Part shown: piece after piece, positions 45,896 through 58,523 of the stretch | Position numbering within the stretch: the stretch's first letter is position 1 | How the letters are laid out: each line of letters opens with the position of its first letter | Assembly: GCA_022410635.1 (NCBI GenBank) | Contig: JAJVDF010000018.1 | Location: 3,625,533 to 3,689,532 of the forward strand | Source: Tretioscincus oriximinensis | Taxonomy: Eukaryota > Chordata > Lepidosauria > Squamata > Gymnophthalmidae | Direction of reading: 5' to 3' | Length of the DNA: 64,000 nt | Made by a program: the position numbers and the translations under genes | Notes under the pieces: model-generated | The model's database searches: none | Told to the model about the DNA's origin: nothing | What the model saw: the letters and a program-made list of their open reading frames with translations, nothing else

Positions 45896-47884
45896 TCAGG
45901 GAATAGTATAGAACTGAACATTCACTTACATGGCTGCCAAGTAAGGATCATCTCAATAGGGGTGGTGTTGTCAGTAATGATGTTTGCTCCTGAGAAGCAA
46001 GGAGCTTCAAGAAAGCAAGGAAGAAACCAAGATCAGCATAACATCCAGGGGGAAAGACTTTCCTTGCTTGGCAGGAAGATTGGAAGTCTGGCTGTGGGGA
46101 AGAGCTCAAAGATAATTCATAATCCAGAAACCACATGCCAGTCTAGAGGCCTCTGACAATATAGGACCAAGTTACAAGCAGTCAATCTATATGAGCTGGA
46201 ACCCATTTTGCCTTGCCTTTCCATATTTTTTCTGTTGAGGATTGGATAAACCATAGTCTGTTCTCCATTAAGTTCAGGAAGGGCAGTTTTCATGTGTTTT
46301 TTTGCACAGAGCTGCAGTCTCTATTGATTTTATCTATTTTGAAACATTGTGCAACCTCTTTTTATTTCCTTTGACTTTCATCCTGCCAGTCCATGTGATC
46401 ACTAATCACTACTAAGTCAGAACTAAAGAGTAAGTCAGAAATGGAGGATGAATGAGGAGGGGACAACACAAATGAATACATAATTGAAATAATAGATATA
46501 AGCTTGACTGGAACAACTCGTGACAATCCAGTATGCTTTGGTTGGTTAAATCTATTTGGAAAAGGACTTCTTTGTCCAAATTGCAACCACATGGGGGAGC
46601 TGCATACCAATCCAACATCTACTGGCATTATTATAAACTACTGGAANGGGTAGAATGAAGGCATGGTTGATTGTTTAGCTTAGATTTCCACCTCTCTATT
46701 TAAAAAGATCTTGGTTATTTTTTTTCCGCTTAATGGGTTAATCAAAATGGTAGTAAATCTCCAGTCCTTTGCCCTATTGATATTTAGGAATGACTTCTCA
46801 TCTTCACATCTTTATGAAAAGGTGCAGCTAGATGACTACCTTTTGTAACACTGTTTATCTTATGCTGTCATTGCTGGCCTTCTACAAGCAGACAGAAATC
46901 ACCTTTCCTTCCCATGAATTCTCCTACTTTTCCCAGGAAACCTTGCAATAAATCCTAGTTTGTATTTTTTCATACTTTGGTTATTGGTTCCATTTGTTGC
47001 CAGATGAAGGAATTCAAGGGGAGGNGGTGTGTCACTTTTAAACTTGCCCACGTTTCCAAATATAACTGAAAAAAAAACCCAGCTGAATGCCCTCCTAGCC
47101 TCTGCTTTAACTGAATAGCAAGACCAGGGTTTCAACTGGTCTTAGAAGCTCTCACCAGTGCTATCCACATGGCACCGTTATGGAACAAGCACACAAATAT
47201 TTTTATAAGCCACAACTTATTTAACTGAATGAGGGAAGCCAATAATTTTCTTCTGAAAAATATAAATCAAGCTCAATATCTTCATTGTATTGTTATATGT
47301 TAGCATAATAGTTTGCTCCTCTTCTCTTCTTTCCTTTCATTATTCTCTGTATTATATTCATATAACAAGGAGCACATTTTGGGGAATATCAGAGTAGATA
47401 ATTTCACTGTTGTCTGTTTTGCCCAGGAACTCTCTAGAGTCCCACATTTTTAAATATGTATCCAAATGAAGCAAGACATAGCAATGGAATGAGCAGGAAA
47501 AATAATAAAGGAACAGCTTTATCAACATTTGTGTTGCAGTCCACAACATGTTAAAGTGTGGGAATTGTATGATGATGATGGTGTTGAATCCTCTGCTGAT
47601 GCTGATGGAGAGAAAAACCACCTATATATTCTTATCCTTACATGCTCCGTTGTGTAGAAATGTTGGTGAATAGCAGACAGGAAGGCTTCTTCAAGCCTGT
47701 TTCATTACTGAGTGCTTGGATAGGAATATACCAATGAAAATTCAGATAAGAATAGAAATAACCTTTGAATTAAATATTAAAATGAAAAACTCTTTACTCT
47801 GGCCATTTCCAGCTGCTCAGTATCTAGACCAGCATCATCTTCCCATGTAGGCACTGTTATTGACTTAATATTATTATTAAGCTA
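45896..47884. other. No gene seen; about 2 kb of unassigned DNA
   Basis: No exon-like frame or repeat recognised on either strand. Confidence 0.45.
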
Positions 47885-47972
47885 TTATTTATACTGATCT
47901 TTATTGTGACCCACTCTCTGAGACTTTCAGGTGTAGGATGAGATATATTGTAAATAAATACATACATAAAGG
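47885..47972 (+). mobile_element. SINE or LINE 3' tail fragment
   Basis: TGTGACCCACTCTCTGAGAC, TTTCAGGTGTAGGATGAGAT and TAAATAAATACATACATAAA resemble the common 3' terminus seen at 11510-11580 and 58975-59030. Whether it belongs to the SINE or its LINE partner cannot be decided. Confidence 0.5.
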
Positions 47973-48985
47973 TAAAGGTGAAATACAATCNAGATTAACT
48001 TGATTAGTTCTCCTCAATAGCCTTTTCTCAGCTAGATGGTAGACACCGAATTAGTGTTCTACTTGTAAATCACATGCACGTCCAGTAACAATAACTATGT
48101 GTGTGTGTATTGGGGGGAGACATGGGGACAAAAAAGTGATTAAAATAAAATTTCCTGGCAGTAGAAGCTGTTTGACAGTATTATGTTACTGTTTATTTGT
48201 ACACTACCTTTCCACAATTGTATGCAAGCTGGTTCACAGTCAGAACAATAAGAATACAAAACACATCATAAAACTATTACAAGGGAAAGAGAAAAGCTCA
48301 TAAACTGCAAAATAAAACTGCATTACATAAATCAATGTTTATTGCAGCCACTGCCCTATACAAATATTAGATTACATAGCAGCATTGTGTGAGGTTCAGC
48401 AAAGGTCTCTATTACACACTCCACATCTGGATTATTTGAACTTTTAGTCTTTGGTGGTGATGGAAACAGATTTCATACTTGAAGTACAGCTAAGCAAAGG
48501 ATAAAAGCCTTCCCTTATGCAGGAAGAAAGATGCCAAGGAATGTGTAGGAAGTCCTTTGTGTCACAGACTTAAAACTAAACTAAAATAAATCCAGAGGCT
48601 GCTTAATCATCTGTCAAGAATTCGATAACAACAGTTTCCTGCATCAGCAAAGTTTTGAACTAGAAGACTTCTGTATTAGCTTCAAAGCACAATTCTGCGT
48701 GTCCTCTCCTCTGATAAAGTTAAATGAAACTTGATCAAAACAGTTTGTAATGTGGTGGCCAAATGTCCAGCATTAGAGGGACTAGGGACTCTCAGTACAC
48801 CCTAGTATCCAAACCAATGAAAATGAATGATAACGTAAGAATGTTGGTTTAAAGATTATAAGACTGCATTGTCACTTATGTGAGAAACATANCTCTATTT
48901 TGAGTGGATGGTGGAAGTTCCCTCATCTATCTCCATTTTCCATAAATCTTCCTTCAGGGCAAGAAAAAATGATCCCACTTTAAAG
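47973..48985. other. No gene seen; possible degraded LINE tail near 48186-48290
   Basis: The stretch at 48186-48290 (TTTATTTGTACACTACCTTT, GCTGGTTCACAGTC) resembles a minus-strand LINE 3' UTR but is too degraded to assign. Nothing else was recognised. Confidence 0.35.
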
Positions 48986-48987
48986 AT

Positions 48988-49210
48988 GTCTCTGACTTGT
49001 TTCCAGTTCCTTTCCTAATTATCCCTAATATTGAATTTGCTTTTTTTGCTGCTGCTGCACACTGGGATGACATCTTCACTTAGTTGTCCACCAACACCCC
49101 AAGATCATTTTCTTGGTCTGTCAAAAAAAGCTTGGTTCCCATCCGAGTAATTGTCCCAATGTACATGATTTTCCACTTGCTTCAGTTGAAGTGCATTTGC
49201 CACTTTGTTC
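48988..49210 (-). mobile_element. CR1 LINE internal fragment (RT region)
   Basis: These bases align with 12605-12815 of the longest CR1 copy: TTCCTTTCCTAATTATCCC, TTGCTGCTGCTGCA, CACCAACACCCCAAGATC and AGCTTGGTTCCCATC. They encode part of the region after the RT core in the minus strand, with a small deletion around 49145. Both ends of the element are missing, so this is an isolated internal piece. Its right end is next to a poly(C) run. Confidence 0.8.
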
Positions 49211-49258
49211 AGTGCTGGGTTTAGGATATATGACGTCCCTGTGCTGCAATTTTTTTTA

Positions 49259-49275
49259 CGCCCCCCCCCCCCCCG
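49259..49275. repeat. Poly(C) run
   Basis: Runs from after TTTTTTTTACG into GAACACTTC. The length may be unreliable. Confidence 0.8.
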
Positions 49276-49283
49276 AACACTTC

Positions 49284-49380
49284 AAGGCAGGATAGGAAGT
49301 GATGTCTCTTCCGGGGTAGGACAGGAAGTGATGTCACTTTGGGTGCCATTCCCAGAAGCAGATTTCATAAGTGACATCAT
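49284..49380 (+). repeat. Short repeat with GGAAGTGATGTC motifs
   Basis: GGAAGTGATGTCTCTTCC and GGACAGGAAGTGATGTCACT are two direct units about 30 bases apart. They match the minus-strand repeat at 505-585. The core is close to an imperfect palindrome and resembles an ETS/CREB-type binding site, but no function can be claimed. Confidence 0.45.
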
Positions 49381-49554
49381 TTGTCCTATGCTCTCTGTCT
49401 CTACATGTATTTTCAATAATCTAGTCATCTTAAATCTTGTTGCAACGAGTTTTACAGGTAGAATTGTATTGACTTCAGAGTGAAAATCTGCATTTCTCCA
49501 TTAAAATATCAGTCTGACATTCGCACATAAGAGCAAGGAGAAGGGGGAAGTGAG

Positions 49555-49760
49555 AACTGAGAGCTCTGACATACAAGGAGAAGTAAGAGCAGACTATTGG
49601 GAGGCTGCACATGCAGCGAGTTCATGAAGCTGCAAAACAAATACTTACACCACTAAAGCAGGCTGTGAGGGATGTATGAGCAGAGGTATTACTATGTTAT
49701 TGTGGATTTTAAATAAATTCTGGATTTAATCCACTTGTTTGAATGCGGCCTGAGGCGAGA
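49555..49760 (-). repeat. Uncharacterised interspersed repeat X, copy 3
   Basis: On the minus strand GGATTAAATCCAGAATTTAT, GTATTTGTTTTGCAGCTTC and CATGTGCAGCCTCCCAATAG follow in the same order as in the copies at 30488 and 14168. This is the longest copy and could serve as reference for the family. Confidence 0.55.
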
Positions 49761-49920
49761 TCAATGAGCGATGTTACAGAAGTGGGGCATTGATATACAT
49801 GTTTGGTGTGTACAGAAACGCGATTGCTAGATTCTGAATCATAGCATTGTAGCACCTAGCCAAAATGGGTGTGGTCAGGTCTCATGCTTCATACTTCAGT
49901 GTGTAGACAAGAAATCAAAG

Positions 49921-50092
49921 ACCCTTTCTGCACTGAACCTTGTTCTAGATTAGATCACAGAATAGGAACCTGCCATCCCCTGCTAGTGCAGACTATGGTG
50001 GGTTCTGAGCAGTAGCCTGCACTTGCAGGCAGATCGCAACGCCCAGTTCTACTGTATAATCTGGAACAAGGCCCAGTCCAGTGTGAGTGTGG
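49921..50092. mobile_element. Repeat Z, copy 3, with inverted ends
   Basis: The left end GCACTGAACCTTGTTCTAGA (49930) is the near reverse complement of the right end TCTGGAACAAGGCCCAGTCC followed by AGTGTG (50060-50085). The roughly 170-base unit therefore has imperfect terminal inverted repeats of over 20 bases and could be a small non-autonomous DNA transposon. Two other copies are at 18361 and 27006. Confidence 0.5.
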
Positions 50093-51331
50093 TGAATTGC
50101 AGACCTTCGAACCTGTCTTCAAAACTAGAAAAGGAATCTTGTCTTCAGCCTCTCCCTCAGAATATTATCCTCATTAAACACGGTGGTGAAGGTGCATTTT
50201 AGTCAGGAGGAAAATAATGCAAACAATATTCTGTCTGCAGTTTTCCTTTCTCCTTTTACCAAGTGTCACTGCAGACAACAATTCTTCTTTCACGCAGGAA
50301 CAGCAGCAAAGCCCCGTGATAATCTAACTGCCTTATTAAGAACCGCTAAGGCATTGACTGTACCTGTTCATTTATATTCTCGCCATGCTGCATTTCCTGT
50401 AACTGTAAGCCTCATTTAAAATGCAGCACAGGCACAATATCAGATAAAGAATAATGATTTATTGAACATATTGGTAAACGGAAGAGATAAGGAAGAAATG
50501 CTCTTTAGAAATGCAGTGGCAGTTCTCACATATTTTGAATTGCTACAGCCAGTTTCTTTCTACCTACTTTCCTTATATGAATGAAGGGTTCCCCCCTTTT
50601 TTCCTTTGTTTGCTGCACTTAACATATATTTGCGCACACACACACATGCACACACAAATTACACATGCACACACATTCACACAGTAACACAAAGAGGTAA
50701 CTAATGTTCATCTTGCAATTTTTCTAGCATGAGAATCCTGGAACATATTGTTCCTGTATATAAAAAGGCCTTAAACATTTCTTTGAAAAGATGTTTTAAG
50801 AATAGTTACCTATATTGTGAATAAATATTCTACCTTTTTTCAAAAAAGACTTTAAGATTATTTATGTGATTTTTTTTTACTGCCCAAATTGCCACCACAA
50901 CTGTAATATAGGATGTTGAAGAAGTGCTGCTTTGATTTGCCTTGTAAACATTCTAACATGNACTTTATTGACTAGAAAGGTATAAAGAGAAAACATTTCT
51001 CTGTTTTTCACTGACAAACTTACTCTCTCTTTATAGCACTATCAGACCACAAGTGTATTAAAAGCTTCATCTCTGCATGCTATACTTAGGCTTTCCTTTG
51101 AACACATCAGTGTCTAACCAAATAAAAGGTTACACTTACTGGTCAGGTACACCTGTTCATATTGGATTGCTTCATGTAAGGAGAAATGTCAAAGCCCTTC
51201 ATTTTGGAAAACATGATATCTGCATAGTCACTTCCAGACAGCACCTAAATATAGCACTAGAATAAAGCATANCAGTAATAATTGCTAGTTGTCCAATTTG
51301 CAACCATGCAGGACTTGTGAAGGTATTGATC
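50093..51331. other. No gene seen; contains a CA microsatellite
   Basis: A CA-rich tract lies at 50633-50690 (CACACACACACATGCACACA). The remainder has no recognised element or exon-like frame. Confidence 0.45.
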
Positions 51332-52061
51332 ATGGCTGTATCCATACAGTACTTGTTTATTCCAAAATAAGACGATAATCCAGTTTATCAGTTTTCTGGA
51401 TTTGATGCACTTCATTCATAACTCTGCAGTATAATCTGAGTTTTGCTGTTCTGTCACCTCCTGACATGTGAGATTTTACATGCACTNGACAGCCTCTCCC
51501 ATCTGCTGTTTTGTTTGCCCGTTGTCAAAAGTGCAGTAGTTCCTCCTCCAAATGCTGCTGAATAGTTTGCTGTCAATATTAGATTTTTTTGATCCTCAGC
51601 CCTGTAGTCTCTTGTCAAAACTATCCATACCACAAAGTCTTTCCACTATTGGTTATGCAATAGTGGGCTTCCCTGGAAAACCAATGGTCTCAGTAATTGG
51701 CTTTAAAAGCTTCAGTGTAACAACTTGGTCTATACAATAGAAATTTGACTTGCAAGTGAATCATTTACCCTGTCTGGATGCATCTCTGGTCTGAAAGCTT
51801 GCTTCTGCGATGCTGTGAATCATGGAGCATGCACACTGAATTGTTAAACATTAAATGGCTTCCATTTTAGATCCAATTTTCAAAATGATGAAGCCCAGAT
51901 GCAAACATTCAGACAAGATAATTCATTTTGGATTTTTTCCCATAAAACCAGAGTTAGCAGTTGATTATTTTGCAATAACGTTATCGTGGAATGTGGTGAG
52001 ATTGCAATGGACATAGTTCCTGGATAATCTTGAGTTCGACATTCCATCTGGATACAGCCAT
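51332..52061. mobile_element. Possible 730-bp element bounded by 13-base inverted repeats
   Basis: ATGGCTGTATCCA at 51332-51344 is the exact reverse complement of TGGATACAGCCAT at 52049-52061. A related half-site, TTGGCTGTATCCACACAG, occurs alone near 58221. The interior encodes no recognisable transposase. I could not identify a clear target-site duplication, so this is tentative. Confidence 0.35.
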
Positions 52062-52751
52062 AATTGCTAATCGTGCTTATCTGTGTATGTTACCAAGACA
52101 ACATGTAAATACTCTTAAACACACATATTTATATATTAACACAGGATCATCAAGGAATACTTCAGATCACTAACACTGCTAATAAGCCACTAACACTGCT
52201 TGAAGTATTACATACTATTTTCTTCAGATCTTTAGTTTATATCAGAAAATCACTCACATGTTTGGACTGCCTTTCTGGTAATGACTTACTGAATGAAAAC
52301 AACACTGCCTCAGAGATAAAAAGCACAAGCAATTGCCAGTGGGTGTTTAATTTTTATATAGAAGTGCATCTATTTCTGTTGCAGTATTTTCTTACTTGCA
52401 TGTAAGGGTGTTATCTACAGTACTACTGGACATGCATTTTCAAAATATTTTCTAGTCCTTCACTTGAGTTTCTTTCTATTTTTAGACTGCTTCTCTACCA
52501 ATCTGTTTAGAAATGGTAGACAGAAAAATAACATTAAAACAACACTTCACATTTCCTTTTCTTGTTTTTCACAGTTTGTCATTCGCTAGCCATGGTGCTG
52601 AATACGAATCTACTAATGCTACATTATAACACAAAAATGATTCATACTGTAGATTTCTAGAATTTGCACATATTCTGACTTAGTCCCAGGAATCCCTAGT
52701 GTTGATATTTGCAGGCTGGAAACAATTTGATCTCTTGGCCAAACAAAATAT

Positions 52752-52803
<52 letters not shown>

Positions 52804-52842
52804 CCTACCTACCTACCTACCTACCTACCTACCTACCTACCT
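52752..52842. repeat. (CTAT)n/(CTAC)n microsatellite
   Basis: About 12 CTAT units change sharply into about 10 CTAC units, ending CTTTCACAGG. The frame of alternating Leu/Ser/Ile/Tyr across it is an artefact. Confidence 0.95.
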
Positions 52843-53544
52843 TTCACAGGCAGTGAGTACTTATAATTTTATCATGATGAAACTGTTTTTAAGCAAAGGA
52901 AGTAAAAGAAGCATACCAACATATATTATTCTCCTAGATCCATTGAATGATGGATTTTTTTTATTCCATAGTAGAGCTCAAGAAAGTATGTGAATTCCAG
53001 AGGCAACAACACACTTCTATGATGCACTCATTTAAAATCAGTTTCTTATACAAAACATGATAAATGAAAGCAATGTAAGCTTATCCACCACATCATTTGA
53101 TTGAAGATCACTTCAGATGAGAACTGTAGCATATACCTATAATCAGTGAAGGCAAGGAAAGAACTTGCTTGCTTTGTAACAGAATCACATTTCTTTGGAA
53201 TTCAGTTTTTCTGAATATGATGGGGAAGTTGCAGCAGTGATATGGAAGCAATGTTTACTTCCACACAAATCATCTTAATAGTCAAGTTTCTTGTAAGAAA
53301 TAGTAAATGTAATTTTCACCTCTGAGGACTTTGGAATGTAAAGCCTATTATTTCCTGGAAATAATATAGTCAGATCATTTATCAGTTTTGCACTTATTTA
53401 TTTCATGTTGCCACTTTTGTCTCTTTCACTCTTCTGTTTTGGAATTTATAGAATGTACTGTAATATTTGTACTTGCAGAAAAGGGCAACATNAATGTTCA
53501 AGAGCTTGGATCACCTCCTTTATGATTTACTTTACTTTTACCTC
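52843..53544. other. No gene or clear repeat seen
   Basis: AT-rich sequence with no recognisable motif. Confidence 0.45.
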
Positions 53545-54046
53545 CTTTATGCAATGACCTGCAATGGTTAAGGTTTTTCATACTTGAAATAAAGAGTGAT
53601 CAGACATATATAAAATCATTCATGGGATCAAAAAGGGGGTTAAAGTTATTTTCTCTATTGCACAACACTAGAACTAGGGGCATTCTGTGAGGCTGATGGA
53701 CAAAAGAGTTAAGACTGACAAGGGGAAGTATTTCTTTTTACCCGTTGGGNCATTGATCTATGGAATTTGCTATCTCAGAAGGTGATGACAGCTACCAGTT
53801 TGGATGGTTTTAAAAAATGATTTGGCAAATTTATGACGGCAGGAGTATCAATTGCTACTACAACTGATGCCTAGGTACTGCCTCCAGGATGAAGAAGAGA
53901 CAGGCAGGAGACCATTTTCAANGAGCTGAGAGTTGCCTTTGTCTTTTGCTTCAGATGTCCAGAAACAATTAATGTGCCACTCTAAAACAAGAAGCTGAAT
54001 TAGATGGACTACATCCAATCCAGCAAAACTCCTATTATATTCTTAA
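53545..54046 (+). mobile_element. Old CR1 LINE 3' end
   Basis: The plus strand shows an ancient CR1 end. AAAATCATTCATGGGATCAA corresponds to the KIMHGI-coding block and CATTGATCTATGGAATTTGC to the LWN-coding block. CTGCCTCCAGGATGAAGAAG and GCTGAATTAGATGGACTACA then belong to the 3' UTR. It is highly diverged and frame-broken, and is older than the ACATAAGA-tailed copies. Confidence 0.7.
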
Positions 54047-56370
54047 TTGTATTTGTATTTGTGTTGGTATACCATCTTTTAATGATATAAAATTAGAAGA
54101 TGCTTTTTAAAAAGAGCAAAAATATAATTATTATCTGATCATGCACTTTAAAAAACTGTGCACTGACACAGCCTATAATTTGCAAGACTGAAATTCAACT
54201 CTTTATTTTGCTATGAAATCTTCCTGTGTGATATTCAGCCAGTCATTCCTTGCTGTGGGAATAAAACTAAAGAGTCAGTTATAATGTTTTCTCCTTGGAA
54301 ATAAAAGGAAGGTGTAAATATAAAATACATTACAGTGTAGGGCAACAAATTATTTTAGGGATGTTATATGTGTTTATCTCATAGGGGAGAGCACTCAAGG
54401 TACCACCATGGAAAAAAACAAAGATTTGAGATTTTCTCTAGGTGCTTCTTTTACTTCCTGTACCACTACTGACACCATATGAGAGATATGGTTACAAAAC
54501 CAAGACAAGATCCGGATAGTACCAAAATGGTGCTATTGACACACTCCTAGGGATCACACATCCATTGAAAAAACATCCTGTCATAAAAAGGTGGAAAGCA
54601 TAGAAATAGAATATTAGAAAACATTCTGATTGCACTTTTTTACTTTCTGTTCATCCTTTACTCCCTGGCCATGTCATGCTGCTCTGTACAATTCTCTGTG
54701 NCTTTTAAAATGCCCCCTGATCTGAGGAGCAATTTAAGAGATGGAGTAATTCATCAGAACAGTCCATTTCCCATTGTTACAGCAAGTGATCCAGCCCTAG
54801 AAGCCATAGAAACCATACTTATGGGGCAACTGTTTTTAATTTTAACACTTCAATATTTATAAGAAAGAGTTCCATGGGATCAGAGCAGAGAAGTACAATA
54901 TTCTTTTCTCCACATAGTTCAATCAAATACCCACAGATGATTCATCAGAAACGCATGAAAGTTTTTATTGTACTTCCTGCTTTTATTTTCAAAGGAGTTA
55001 ATATTCAAAAAGCCCAAAACAATCACATTTAAGGGACACGTATCCCTAAACAATTACTGAAAGTCTCTTTTTTCTATAAATGTGTGCACTATCAAAGATC
55101 ATTATTGAAATTATTATTATAAAATAATTAAAATTATATTTATAATCATGTACTTATTCCACTATATTTAGATATTTCAGAATAAATCACTGTCTGTACT
55201 TTTTTATTCCAGAACATCTATGCTTTATTCCTGAATATCCAGTGATAGCAGAATAAAGTAAGTGATATCTGGAGGAAGCTTAATATGTAGTTAAATTTGC
55301 TTTTACTTTTTTACATTTCATTTCAGCGAATAAAACACGTGATTCTAACTTTAACAATTACCCCTGCAGGATATGCTAGGAATCTGCAACTTCTACAAAG
55401 CAAAACACATTTAAAACTTGGAATAAATGAGATGCAAAGACTTAAATAAGGATGTGGAGACACCTTCATTAAAGTTCTAGGATTTGAGAATATAAATCCC
55501 CACCTTTTTCTGATTTGCAGTCTGTCTGGTTTGTTCATATAATAGATAATTCTGCCATTCACTTTTTTGCTCTGTGGAATCAAATTGCATTGCAAGGAGA
55601 GAGAGAATGAGGGAGTTTGACTGTCACGTTTATATTTGAAAGATTAAGGCAGAATCTAATGAGCTCATTAATTTCATTTCATTAACCAAACAGTGCTGTG
55701 GAGAACTGCAAATATTTAAAGAAGCCCAGCAGGGTCAGAGATGCATTTAATTAATGTTGTCACGTGATGCTAGGAACTTTAAAAAGAAAAAAAAGAATAA
55801 GAAGAAAAACTCATCCTATTACTACATTGTTAAAAAAGAGGTTTTGTTACAAGACGACATCTTTTTTATAGTTAAAAGGTTACATAGTTTGTAAAACTTC
55901 TCTGGATTTAATGAACACACTCTGATATCAAATAATCTGTTACATTTTATGTTTGCGAGATTGCTCTGATTATAAGGCAGTTTATCTTCTACTATTTATT
56001 ATATGAACAGTTTGCATCTCATATTCTGTAAAGAATTCTGAATTCTTTACCTTTTGCTTACATTTTCAGGAGTAAGGCAAAATGGCTGTATCTCAGTAGT
56101 TGAGCAAACAGCCAGAAAAACAGAAGGATGCCTGTTCAGCACCAAATGTCTCACCCAAAGCACCAATTTTTTGTATCTCTGTCAAGAAAACTGCACTAAG
56201 GTAAACCAGTCAGTCATGACATAGTGGTGACCAACAACAACAAAGGGCAATTTGAATTAAACAAATCTTCATTCTATACCTGTTTAATCTCATTTTTACA
56301 ATGTTCACTGTAAAAGTTGTGTTTCACAGTTAAATATTGGCAGAAACCTGTAGATTGCATACTGCTCTGG
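54047..56370. other. No gene seen; about 2.3 kb, with a possible conserved non-coding segment
   Basis: No recognisable coding or repeat signal. The stretch 55620-55760 has TAATGAGCTCATTAATTTC and similar homeodomain-type sites and may be conserved non-coding DNA; this is only an impression. Confidence 0.4.
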
Positions 56371-56866
56371 GACCACACTTAGAATATTGTGTTTAGTTCT
56401 GGGGGCCCAAATTTTAAAAAGGACTTTGATAAGAGTTCAAAAGAGAGTTACAAGGATGGTGAGTCATCTATAAACCATGAAGTCCTGTGAGACACGTTTA
56501 AAGGATCTAGGAATGTTTAGTCTGCAAAAAAGGAGACTGAGAGGAGACCTGATAGTTATCTACAAATATCTGAAGGGTTGTCACAGAGCAGAGGGATTAG
56601 ATTGTTCTCATTGGCACATGGAAGGACTAGAAACAATGGGATTAAAATGGGAAACTATTTAGATTAGACAGCAGAAAATACTAACAGTCAGAGTGATAAA
56701 CCAAGGGAACAAGTTGGCACAGGAGGTGGTGAATTCACCTTCACTGGAAGTCTTCAACAGAGGCCGGACAGTCATTTGTCGGGGATGGTTTAGTGAATCC
56801 TGCATTGAGCAGTTAGTTGGACCCGATGACCATGGAGGTCCCTTTCAATTCTATGATTCTATTTCA
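56371..56866 (+). mobile_element. CR1 LINE of second subfamily (ATTCTATG tail)
   Basis: The plus strand includes CACACTTAGAATATTGTGTT, GGATCTAGGAATGTTTAGTC and GAGACTGAGAGGAGACCTGA. It ends with GTCCCTTTCAATTCTATGAT and TCTATTT. Encoded blocks include [21 protein letters not shown]. It is the sister of the copy at 23846-24513 and retains the ancestral state at the site of that copy's palindrome. Frameshifts make it non-functional. Confidence 0.85.
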
Positions 56867-58127
56867 GAATAAGGGTCAGGGCAAAAAGATGAGTACTCAG
56901 CTATGAAAGATCCCATATGAGAACATTCATGGAGTGGTCAGTATTTATATAAGCTGTAAGGATGCATGACTGGATCATCATTTTGGAGCCAAATGGGTTC
57001 GTGATTTTGTTTTGTTGAACAGATCTGACTTTTGATTGGATCCATTTGAAAAAAAATCCATTTCAAACCAAACCCTTAAGATTTGGTTCATTTCAAATCA
57101 AACAGCTTGCTTTATGTTCATGCACATCTTTATTTATGACTATGTGATTTGTTTGAAGGAATGTACAAAGTGTCAGATCAAACATATGATCAATGAAAGA
57201 AGGGGGACCTTGTTTAAAGGACACATTATGTAGCCAAACACTGACCAAATGGTTAGTACAAGAAGAATCTGTAACCACTTAGAAGCAAGACTGTTAGAAA
57301 TGGCCTAATAAACTATAATAGTGACACAGCAGCTGTTAATTGCAATCAGATGCTTTATTGGCAGTATAGTACAGGTGAGCTTTCAGGAGAGCGTTTAAAT
57401 ATGCAAACATTTACAATAGAGATAGACGCTCAGTGCCTTGGCTTTCTAAAATATGATTTATCTTATCTACATATGCTGTTTCTGAGCAGGAAAATTCATG
57501 ATTCCAGTGCTGTGGAGAAATGTTAACACCCAGATGTCACTGAAGAAATTACTCCCAGTTCATTTCTTCAGCTTCTTATGAACTCAGTTCATGGATCTGT
57601 CTTGCTGTATATCAGGTTTAAGCTTCATTCAGGCTTGGCAGGGAAATGTCAAGAATGACATAATCTCTGTGGGTTTTGTGATGGCCCCATCACAGCTCCT
57701 CTCTGGACCCAAGACCAATTGGGAGGTAGATTCAGAAGCATAGAGAGCAGAAAGTGATGCTTTTTCTTGTTTCTCAAAATGCTGGCCTTGCATGTAAACA
57801 CACAGAGAAAAAAAGTAAGACATTAGTTTCTGGATTTCAAACCTAGAAGTGCATTTCAGATTATCACTGAGGTAAGTGACAGATAGAGGTAAGTCTCTGC
57901 TGTTGGTCTATGTTATTGCCCAGCTGTCTGGGCAGTAAGAGGTTGTTTCCTGGAGGTGACCATAGGCTTAGAATTCCCTTCGCTTGGGCAATTTGAATGT
58001 AACCAACTAAAATTTTCTACATCCCTAGTTACCATATCTCTCATCACATTCAGCAGCACTTCCTTAATTGTGTTGACCAGTAAACTCAACTAGATGTAGG
58101 CTTAGTTAGGGAAAATGCATGCTACCA
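56867..58127. other. No gene or clear repeat seen
   Basis: About 1.3 kb. The segment 57050-57110 has imperfect internal repetition (CATTTCAAACCAAACC, CATTTCAAATCAAAC). Nothing coding was recognised. Confidence 0.45.
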
Positions 58128-58187
58128 ACTTCTCTCTCTCTCTCTGGGTTAGTCTCTAATGTGCTACTACATCCTTTTGCTTGAAAA
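58128..58187 (-). mobile_element. Foldback repeat family A, solo arm
   Basis: TTAGTCTCTAATGTGCTACT, then ACATCCTTTTGC, is the reverse of the arm seen at 37207-37260 and matches the solo arm at 8371. A short CT microsatellite (58131-58145) sits at its inner end. Confidence 0.5.
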
Positions 58188-58523
58188 ATGTGACACTCAG
58201 GAGCATCAGTAATGAGGAATTTGGCTGTATCCACACAGCAGATACTTTCCTAGATTGGAGTGACATGGAGGCAGCTCTGTTGTTTTTGGTCATGTCTTGC
58301 CAGTGGTCAGCTCATGGCAAAACACTGATGTTCCATGGTTTCTGATCACTTGGAAAGTTGGATCCCAGCACGGAGGTCCCCAACCAGCCCCTTCCATCAC
58401 TGTGTACAGTAAGTAGCATGAACGACTTTCGCAGCCACGAGGAGGAGGGGCACAAACTCTGGCAAGAGCAAAGAACCAGCAACCAATTGGGCGAGTTCTT
58501 ACTGCTGTCTGGAACAGCTGGCC

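Noticed and set aside
52752..52842. Regular repeats that could be mistaken for a CRISPR-like array
   Set aside because: The units are four bases long without spacers and the DNA is vertebrate; it is a microsatellite.
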